A stretch of 27,073 nucleotides of DNA from a bacterium (GTDB taxonomy: Bacteria; Spirochaetota; UBA4802; UBA5550). The stretch is taken from positions 1-27,073 of the forward strand of contig JAAENB010000883.1 of NCBI GenBank assembly GCA_024224995.1. The letters run 5' to 3'. This document shows positions 16,491 through 22,041 of the stretch, piece after piece. The first letter of the stretch is position 1. Every line of letters starts with the position of its first letter. A model generated the notes under the pieces. The model worked only from the letters and a program-made list of their open reading frames with translations. It did not search any database and was not told the DNA's origin. A program made the translations under genes and the position numbers.

Positions 16491-17487
16491 CTTCCTGCCC
16501 CATCATGGCTTCGAGCCTTTCAAGCAATGTATCAATATGCAGATTTTCAACGGAAGAGAGCGCTAAATAATTTCCCGCTCCGAAATCTTCATCCCACAAG
16601 GACTTCATTTCCTCCCTCTCATCTTCCGGCAGCAGGTCTATTTTTGTCAAGACCACAAAATACGGTTTATTATTCAACTCTTCATTATATGTGCTTAATT
16701 CCGCTCTTAACAACTCATAGTTATACCGGGGATCCTGCTCGGTTGAATCAACCAGGAAAAGCAGCATCTTTACCCGTTCTATGTGCTGCAAAAAAGAAAG
16801 CCCCAGGCCGTGGCCCATATGAGCCCCTTCGATTATTCCCGGAATATCGGCGATTTTATAAACCCTGCCATTGTCCTGCTCCACCACTCCCAGGTTGGGG
16901 ATGAGCGTGGTAAAAGGATAGTCTCCTATTTTAGGTTTCGCGTTTGTCACTTTCGAAAGCAGGGTCGATTTTCCCGCGTTAGGAAGCCCCACCAGGCCCA
17001 CATCCGCGATTAACTTCAGGTTTAAGCATACGGCAAACTCCTCCACGGCAATGCCGGGCTGGGCCATCTGGGGAGTCTGGTTTGTGGAGGACTTGAAAAA
17101 GGTATTTCCCTTGCCGCCGATCCCTCCTTCGGCAATGAGTACCGGTTCATTTTCAAGAATAAGATCTGCCAGAACCTCTCCGGTTTCCACGTCCGTTACC
17201 TGGGTGCCGGGCGGTACTTTTATTACCATGTCTTCCCCGTTTTTTCCGTGGCACTTTCCCCCGGTTCCGGGTTCTCCGCGCTTCGCTTTATAGAGCCGGT
17301 CCCTGAAAAAATGAGAGAGATTATAATAGCGCCGGTCTGCTTCCACATAGACATTCCCGCCCTTGCCGCCGTCTCCGCCGTCGGGGCCGCCTTTGGCTAC
17401 GTATTTTTCCCGGTGGAAATGGACCGATCCGGGGCCGCCGTCTCCGGCTTTTATTCGTATATCGATTGTGTCTGTAAATTTTGCCAT
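16477..17487 (-). CDS. obg: Obg/CgtA GTPase
   Basis: 336 aa from the ATG at 17487, where the conserved MAKFTDTIDIRIKAGDGGPG begins. A longer in-frame reading to 17601 runs into the palindromic element and is rejected. The Gly-rich Obg fold occupies 1-158. G domain: G1 GLPNAGKST at 167-175, G2 region YPFTTLIP at 190-197, G3 DIPG at 214-217, G4 TKID at 281-284 and G5 ALSSV at 309-313. No C-terminal OCT domain. It functions in 50S assembly and stress signalling. It follows rplU-prp-rpmA but is separated from rpmA by 333 nt holding a hairpin and a large palindrome. Confidence 0.96.
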   Translation of the reverse strand: MAKFTDTIDIRIKAGDGGPGSVHFHREKYVAKGGPDGGDGGKGGNVYVEADRRYYNLSHFFRDRLYKAKRGEPGTGGKCHGKNGEDMVIKVPPGTQVTDVETGEVLADLILENEPVLIAEGGIGGKGNTFFKSSTNQTPQMAQPGIAVEEFAVCLNLKLIADVGLVGLPNAGKSTLLSKVTNAKPKIGDYPFTTLIPNLGVVEQDNGRVYKIADIPGIIEGAHMGHGLGLSFLQHIERVKMLLFLVDSTEQDPRYNYELLRAELSTYNEELNNKPYFVVLTKIDLLPEDEREEMKSLWDEDFGAGNYLALSSVENLHIDTLLERLEAMMGQEDAAE

Positions 17488-17525
17488 ATGAACCGTATTA
17501 TGATCTGATTTTGCTAGTGATCGCT

Positions 17526-17668
17526 GCGAATTGGAGCTGGTGCTTGCGAGAAATTTTGATATTTCTCCTTCACCCCTGTGATAATCCATCGTGTATTGCA
17601 CAGGGGCGTCGCCATCCGTGGCTCCTGTTACGGAGAAATATCAAAATTTCTCGGAACAGTTGATTCGC
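17526..17668. repeat. Large palindromic element, copy 5 (different loop)
   Basis: Perfect 22-bp arms 17547-17568 and 17632-17653 lie inside a weak outer stem GCGAAT (17526-17531) / ATTCGC (17663-17668). The loop contains a nested hairpin CCCCTGTG (17573-17580) / CACAGGGG (17599-17606), then GCCATCCGTGGC (17611-17622), itself a small hairpin. The loop lacks the type A core. The junctions TTGCGAG before the left arm and CGGAACAG after the right arm resemble the junctions of the small hairpin in copy 4 (GGCGAG... and GCGGAACAG). Confidence 0.8.
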
Positions 17669-17725
17669 TAATTTTGTTATTTTAATTTATGTCGTTCTCT
17701 ATTGTTGTATTCTCTAGAAACAACA

Positions 17726-17757
17726 AATCGCGTATGAGTTTTATTCAATACGCGATT
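17726..17757 (-). terminator. Hairpin downstream of rpmA
   Basis: A perfect 9-bp stem pairs AATCGCGTA (17726-17734) with TACGCGATT (17749-17757), with a 14-nt loop, about 63 nt past the rpmA stop. The minus-strand continuation (TGTTGTTTCTAG) is only modestly T-rich. It may be an attenuator or processing site between rpmA and obg rather than a full terminator. Confidence 0.45.
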
Positions 17758-17820
17758 CACTTTATTCTTATAAACTGTTATAATGCCGCGAACAGTGCAG
17801 TGTTCACATGTATCAATTGT

Positions 17821-18093
17821 TTATGCTGATGCTGATGTTGGTACAGGATAAATGGAGACTTTTTTTCTATTCTTGTTCTGTCTCTCAAAGGTTACAACAC
17901 CGTCAATTTTCGCAAAGAGCGTGTCATCTCCGCCCCGGCCAACATTAGTTCCCGGATGGATCTTTGTTCCTCTCTGCCGCACCAATATTGTTCCACCGGT
18001 TACAACCTGTCCGCCATATCTTTTAACTCCAAGTCTTTTTGATTTGGAATCTCGTCCGTTTCTTGTAGAACCGCCACCTTTCTTATGTGCCAT
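17821..18093 (-). CDS. rpmA: 50S ribosomal protein L27
   Basis: 90 aa. It has the standard L27 sequence: [20 protein letters not shown], then [23 protein letters not shown] and [16 protein letters not shown]. The N-terminus begins directly with the mature-type AHKKGGGS tail that reaches the peptidyl-transferase centre. There is no Firmicutes-type cleavable extension, and an in-frame TGA lies 12 nt upstream of the ATG, so none can be encoded. AAAGGGG serves as ribosome-binding site. It follows prp by 17 nt. Confidence 0.98.
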   Translation of the reverse strand: MAHKKGGGSTRNGRDSKSKRLGVKRYGGQVVTGGTILVRQRGTKIHPGTNVGRGGDDTLFAKIDGVVTFERQNKNRKKVSIYPVPTSASA

Positions 18094-18110
18094 GTCTAAC
18101 CCCTTTCAAC

Positions 18111-18470
18111 TTATGTATTTTTAAACGAAATCTCTACCGATCCCGGATATTCTTTTTCGATCTCAAAAATTCCGATACAAAACATATCGAGGATTATTTT
18201 TAAAACCGCTGTTTTTTCCTGTACTAATTGAGATAAATCAATCTCACTTCCAAGATAACCATCTTCCCTGGTTACCTTCTGGGGAATTGCTCCGATCTTC
18301 GCGATCCCCAAAATCATTGTCTGCGATAGAGCAGATATTGCCGCGCAAACTATGTCGGTCCCTTTTTTGCCGAAACCGCTGTGCCCTTCAATTGTTACTG
18401 AAATTGTTGATGGTTCTCTGAAGAATACGCCATCTTTGAATTCAATATTAACAAACGATACTGCTATCAA
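18111..18470 (-). CDS. prp: Ribosomal-processing cysteine protease Prp (YsxB/DUF464)
   Basis: 119 aa. The catalytic pair is intact: His30 in EGHSGFGKKG and Cys42 in TDIVCAAISALSQ. In Staphylococcus, Prp removes the N-terminal extension of L27. Here the gene lies between rplU and rpmA as usual, but the L27 encoded next to it has no extension to cleave. The start is TTG at 18470, needed to include the conserved first strand (MIAVSFVN). The ribosome-binding site is weak (GAGAG about 13 nt upstream), so coupling to rplU, 18 nt away, is likely. Confidence 0.92.
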   Translation of the reverse strand: MIAVSFVNIEFKDGVFFREPSTISVTIEGHSGFGKKGTDIVCAAISALSQTMILGIAKIGAIPQKVTREDGYLGSEIDLSQLVQEKTAVLKIILDMFCIGIFEIEKEYPGSVEISFKNT

Positions 18471-18488
18471 TCTATCGTATAGGCTCTC

Positions 18489-18800
18489 TTAACCTACGGT
18501 GAGGTCGTTGATTTTCAACTGTGTATATTGCTGACGGTGACCAAGTGTTCTTGTATAGTTCTTTCTCTTTTTGAACTTAATTCCTCGTACTTTGTCTCCC
18601 TTTATATCGCCCAGCACCTTTGCCGAAACTTTTACATTATTTAAATAGGGATCGCCAACCTGAACTTCATCACCATTCGCATACAAAAGAACCTTATCGA
18701 TCGTAATCTCTTCGCTTACGTTCTTGAGCTTGTCCACATCAATTATATTGTCTTTTTCAACTTTGTACTGTTTTCCGCTTATTTCAACTATTGCATACAT
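18489..18800 (-). CDS. rplU: 50S ribosomal protein L21
   Basis: 103 aa, full-length bL21: MYAIVEISGKQYKVEKDN at the N-terminus and the C-terminal KFKKRKNYTRTLGHRQQYTQLKI block that contacts 23S rRNA. AAGGA lies about 10 nt before the ATG. It is the first protein gene of rplU-prp-rpmA and follows a tRNA gene by 86 nt on the same strand; the only clear promoter upstream lies before the tRNA. The 86-nt spacer has a weak stem-loop (TGAG...CTCA) that could be part of an L21 leader. Confidence 0.98.
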   Translation of the reverse strand: MYAIVEISGKQYKVEKDNIIDVDKLKNVSEEITIDKVLLYANGDEVQVGDPYLNNVKVSAKVLGDIKGDKVRGIKFKKRKNYTRTLGHRQQYTQLKINDLTVG

Positions 18801-18886
18801 GATAGAGAGTCCTTTATCTATTATTTTTAATTTTTAATGTTAAATTTAGTCTGAGGAAGCTTTCATTCTCACTTTCCCCGGTTTTT

Positions 18887-18960
18887 TGGGCCCACAAGGA
18901 TTCGAACCTTGGACCTACTGATTATGAGTCAGCCGCTCTAACCGACTGAGCTATGGGCCC
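18887..18960 (-). tRNA. tRNA with CAU anticodon (Ile2 or elongator Met)
   Basis: A complete cloverleaf can be drawn on the minus strand: acceptor GGGCCCA/TGGGCCC, D-arm GCTC/GAGC with GG in the loop, anticodon stem GCTGA/TCAGT with loop CTCATAA (anticodon CAT), T-arm CAAGG/CCTTG with TTCGAAT, and discriminator A at 18887. CCA is not encoded. The acceptor has C4-G69 and C5-G68, which are TilS (lysidine) determinants in E. coli tRNA-Ile2, so Ile2 is somewhat favoured over elongator Met. It is not an initiator: the acceptor is fully paired at position 1-72. Confidence 0.93.
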
Positions 18961-18992
18961 TTTCTTAAGAGACATAAGTATCTTTTAAGAAA
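18961..18992 (-). other. Hairpin immediately 5' of the tRNA
   Basis: TTTCTTAAGAGA (18961-18972) pairs with TCTTTTAAGAAA (18981-18992), 12 bp with one G-T, around an 8-nt loop. It directly abuts the tRNA 5' end, inside its predicted leader. A possible role in processing of the tRNA leader is inference. Confidence 0.5.
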
Positions 18993-19014
18993 CATACAAT
19001 AACGTATGAATAGC

Positions 19015-19044
19015 CATATATCATTAAGAGTTTGTATATGTCAA
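19015..19044 (-). promoter_or_regulatory. Promoter for the tRNA and probably rplU
   Basis: On the minus strand a perfect TTGACA (19044-19039) and TATATG (19020-19015) are separated by 18 bp. Transcription would begin near 19008, about 48 nt upstream of the tRNA. Confidence 0.65.
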
Positions 19045-19091
19045 GAAAAAATTGTATATGCGAGAAATTTGCCGTAATCTTTTAAAAAAAG

Positions 19092-19697
19092 CTACCCTCC
19101 GGGCTGGGTACGTATCTCCGCGCCGTAGGGATTCCGGAGCACCTGGCTCCCATAATAATAGTTTTCTTTATTCATCTCTTCCGCGTCACTATACGCTTCG
19201 ATTATTCCCACCACATGTATCACTATTGATATAGTGAGCAGCAGGCCCGAAATTATAAATTTTGACTTTATGTCCGTATCCGTGGCGCTTCCCAGAAAAT
19301 AATTATATAAATAATACCCTGTTAAACCATAACCGGCACTTGTGGCAAGGCAAAATCCAATCCCTTTTAAGTCCTTTCTTAAATAGATTTGACCGCCGCC
19401 TCCCGGTATCATTAACGAGAGTAAACAGGCCAGGCGCGGGTCCTTTTTTTGCGGCCGCGGTGAAAAATCTCTTCGCTCCGCCACCCGTACATAGACCTTG
19501 TCGCCTTTGGCTGGTTCCGTTTTACCTGTTTTTTTTGCCGGTGTTGTGCCGCGTGCTTTCTCTGCCATTTCTATTTGCTGAAGCTTCTTTCTCTCTACGG
19601 ACTCTTCCAGAGTGAGTGCCTTTACTGCCGGCAGCAGGTAAAACGCGTAAACAATCTGTATTCCAAGCAAAAAAGCAAGACTTCGTTTGAATCTCAT
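19092..19697 (-). CDS. Small membrane protein with signal peptide
   Basis: 201 aa. An N-terminal signal or anchor (residues about 5-28) is followed by a charged, Lys/Pro-rich stretch (about 32-85). The segment CLLSLMIPGGGGQIYLRKDLKGIGFCL (about 91-117) resembles the hairpin of TM2/DUF5683-like proteins (LS...PG.GQ.Y...KG). Two or three transmembrane helices follow (about 112-135 and 145-167), then a Tyr-rich tail. Function unknown. Its start overlaps the diguanylate cyclase stop by 4 nt (ATGA), so the two are probably co-translated. After it, on the minus strand, comes the tRNA promoter. Confidence 0.82.
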   Translation of the reverse strand: MRFKRSLAFLLGIQIVYAFYLLPAVKALTLEESVERKKLQQIEMAEKARGTTPAKKTGKTEPAKGDKVYVRVAERRDFSPRPQKKDPRLACLLSLMIPGGGGQIYLRKDLKGIGFCLATSAGYGLTGYYLYNYFLGSATDTDIKSKFIISGLLLTISIVIHVVGIIEAYSDAEEMNKENYYYGSQVLRNPYGAEIRTQPGG

Positions 19698-20746
19698 AAA
19701 AAACTTACCCTGTTCCTTCCGTTCTTTTTGGAGACATATAATGCTTTATCGGCACGACCGATGAAATTCTTCTTATCAAAATCAATTTCCGGGTCAAATT
19801 GTGCTATGCCAACGGATATGGTTATTTTTAATTTTTTATCTTCATGCGCTATGGTTTCACTCTCTATACTCCCACGGTACCGTTCCGCTACGATCAGTGC
19901 TTCATGTATATCGGTTTTGGGCAGTATTATTGCGAACTCCTCCCCTCCATAGCGGGCTGCTATATCCATTAACCGTATATTTTCTTTTAAGACCTGGGCA
20001 ACTCGCTTTAACACGATATCTCCTACCAGGTGACCGTGTGTATCATTAAAATTCTTAAAATGATCAATATCGGCCATGATGAGCGACAGCGGTCTTCTAT
20101 ATTTTACCGTCCTTTCGATCTCCTCATCCAGATACGTTTGAAAATAATGATGTATCTTTAACTTGGTCATCATGTCGGTTGTTGCCATTTCATATAAATA
20201 AGCATTTTGTATGGCTATCCCTGCCAGTGACGCGATATTTAACAGGTATTCTTTTTCTGTTTCACTAAAATCTTTTTTGTTTATCCGGTCTCCCAGTATT
20301 ATAATTCCATTCAGATTGCCCCTGCTTACCAGGGGCACTATGACCCAGGGCTGAAGATGCTTTAATATCTCTATTGAGGAATCGGCTGCTCCTGTTTCCA
20401 GGTCTTCCATGGTATAACACTTAAATTCCTGCTCAATGACCTCTACTGTTTTCGATTTCGCTTTTAGCTCATATTCAAGAGAATGATCTATTTCAAACCC
20501 CTTATAATTCCGGTGCAGGGTAAAATCTTCAAATCCAATCCCTTTTCGCAAGAATATTCCGGCTCGTAATAATTGCATCTGCCCCATACAGGTCAGCAAT
20601 ATGGAGTCAATAAGTGTATCATAATCAAGTGTGGAATTCAGGCCTTTGCTGATATCGATTAACTGCTTCAGATCATAGATCTTACGCTCGTACTGCTCAA
20701 TCTCTATGGGCCATTCCAGATTTTTTTCACTATTACTATTATCCAT
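19694..20746 (-). CDS. GAF-GGDEF diguanylate cyclase
   Basis: 350 aa, soluble. Residues 35-185 form a GAF domain (LNSTLDYDTLIDSILLTC through the PWVIVPLV and GIIILGD strands). The GGDEF domain at 190-350 has the metal-binding DIDHFKNFND at 226-235, the active site GGEEF at 267-271 and the inhibitory I-site RLMD at 258-261, five residues before it. It should therefore make cyclic di-GMP and be product-inhibited. The usual LTGLYNR start of the domain is degenerate here (MTKLKIHH). AAGGA is about 7 nt before the ATG. It has its own promoter and is followed by a membrane protein in a 4-nt overlap. Confidence 0.94.
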   Translation of the reverse strand: MDNSNSEKNLEWPIEIEQYERKIYDLKQLIDISKGLNSTLDYDTLIDSILLTCMGQMQLLRAGIFLRKGIGFEDFTLHRNYKGFEIDHSLEYELKAKSKTVEVIEQEFKCYTMEDLETGAADSSIEILKHLQPWVIVPLVSRGNLNGIIILGDRINKKDFSETEKEYLLNIASLAGIAIQNAYLYEMATTDMMTKLKIHHYFQTYLDEEIERTVKYRRPLSLIMADIDHFKNFNDTHGHLVGDIVLKRVAQVLKENIRLMDIAARYGGEEFAIILPKTDIHEALIVAERYRGSIESETIAHEDKKLKITISVGIAQFDPEIDFDKKNFIGRADKALYVSKKNGRNRVSFL

Positions 20747-20783
20747 TAGATTATCCTTACTTTGCGAAATAACTACTCACAAT

Positions 20784-20812
20784 AGTATACTCTTTTTACC
20801 AATAGATTTCAA
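20784..20812 (-). promoter_or_regulatory. Promoter for the diguanylate cyclase gene
   Basis: On the minus strand TTGAAA (20812-20807), a 17-bp spacer and TATACT (20789-20784). The predicted start near 20777 gives a leader of about 30 nt. It lies in the short gap after the hisH stop and separates the two operons. Confidence 0.7.
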
Positions 20813-20827
20813 CTCTTTTATGCTTCC

Positions 20828-21436
20828 TTAACCCGCATGTTTTACAAAATTTTCAATGATTTTCATTCCTATATTATGACTCTTTTCCGGGTGAAATTGG
20901 GTCGCGATAAAATTACCCATTCCCACGATACAGGGAAACCGTACCCCATAATCTGCCTCTCCGATTTGCCATCTTTTATCATAAATAACCGGGTAATACG
21001 AATGTATAAAATAAAAATAGCTCTCATCGGGAATTCCTTCCATAAATTTCGATTCCGACACCTTTTTTACCGTATTCCACCCCATATGAGGCACTTTCAG
21101 CGCTCTTTCCTTGAATTTTACCACTTTTCCCGGCACGATATTCAGCCCCTTATGCTCTCCAAACTCCTCACTGGACGCGAATAAAAGCTGAAATCCCAGG
21201 CAAATCCCCATAAAATATCCGTCGCCCTGTATATACTCCTTAAGCGGCGCTATCCAGCCCAGATCCTCCAGGTGCTCCATTGCCATGCCATATGCCCCGT
21301 CTCCGGGCATTATGAGCGCATCCGATGTTTTTATTGACTCCGGATCACTGCTGACACGCACCGCATCCGTATATTTCTCCACAGCCTTTACAACCGATCT
21401 CAGGTTGCCCATGCCGTAATCTATCACCGTTATCAT
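20828..21436 (-). CDS. hisH: Imidazole glycerol phosphate synthase, glutaminase subunit
   Basis: 202 aa, class I glutamine amidotransferase that supplies ammonia to HisF in histidine synthesis. VIDYGMGNL is at 4-12, the nucleophile Cys79 in GICLGFQLL, and the His182/Glu184 pair in TQFHPEKS. The oxyanion segment reads PGDGAYG (44-50) where most HisH have PGVGAF. Its start overlaps the hisB stop by 4 nt (ATGA). hisF does not follow; the next gene on this strand is the diguanylate cyclase with its own promoter. Confidence 0.95.
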   Translation of the reverse strand: MITVIDYGMGNLRSVVKAVEKYTDAVRVSSDPESIKTSDALIMPGDGAYGMAMEHLEDLGWIAPLKEYIQGDGYFMGICLGFQLLFASSEEFGEHKGLNIVPGKVVKFKERALKVPHMGWNTVKKVSESKFMEGIPDESYFYFIHSYYPVIYDKRWQIGEADYGVRFPCIVGMGNFIATQFHPEKSHNIGMKIIENFVKHAG

Positions 21437-22026
21437 ACTATCATTCCCTTTGTTGATAAAATATTCCCTTCTAAAAAATCATCTATGGAACTGGCACTGT
21501 ACAATGACACTCCCAGGGCCTTAAATATGGCCTCGTGTATATGATGTCTGTTCTCTCCGTAATAGAGCTGTATATGCAGATTCATCCCGCATTTCAACGC
21601 GAATGCCTTGAGAAACTCTATGGTGAGCTCCTCGCTGTATTGCGCGATATATCCCTGTAATTCCATGCCCGTATAATGAAAATGTCCCCTTCCCGACAGA
21701 TCTATTGCCGAAAGCGCCAGGGCCTCATCCATTGGTATTGTGGCATTGCCAAAGCGTTTTATCCCGCTTTTGTCTCCCAGGGCTTCGCCAAATGCCTGTC
21801 CCAATACTATTCCTATATCCTCTACTGAGTGATGATCATCTATCTCAGAATCGCCTTTACAGACCAGGTGCAGATAAAACCTTCCATGCTTGCTCATCGA
21901 TGTGAGCATATGATCAAAAAACGGCACCCCACTGGAGATGTCCGATGGTTTCAGGCTCATCAACTCCAGCTCCACTGAGATATCTGTTTCCTGTGTCTTC
22001 CTCTGTACTGCGGCTTTCCTTTCCAT
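21433..22026 (-). CDS. hisB: Imidazoleglycerol-phosphate dehydratase (monofunctional)
   Basis: 197 aa, the manganese-dependent dehydratase of histidine synthesis, without the HAD phosphatase domain found in enterobacterial HisB. Motifs: GVPFFDHML at 33-41, DDHHSVEDIG at 63-72, DLSGRGHF at 109-116 and GENRHHIHEA at 157-166, giving the metal-binding His/Glu set. GGAAGGAAC precedes the ATG. It lies 15 nt after the large outer-membrane protein gene and so is probably on the same transcript. Confidence 0.97.
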   Translation of the reverse strand: MERKAAVQRKTQETDISVELELMSLKPSDISSGVPFFDHMLTSMSKHGRFYLHLVCKGDSEIDDHHSVEDIGIVLGQAFGEALGDKSGIKRFGNATIPMDEALALSAIDLSGRGHFHYTGMELQGYIAQYSEELTIEFLKAFALKCGMNLHIQLYYGENRHHIHEAIFKALGVSLYSASSIDDFLEGNILSTKGMIV

Positions 22027-22041
22027 TGTTCCTTCCTGCTC

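Noticed and set aside
17488..17601. In-frame extension of obg
   Set aside because: It runs through the palindromic element; the conserved Obg N-terminus begins at the ATG at 17487.
17790..17815. LexA-like box GAACAGTGCAGTGTTC
   Set aside because: The half-site spacing (8 bp) does not match known LexA boxes, and it lies downstream of rpmA with no promoter next to it.
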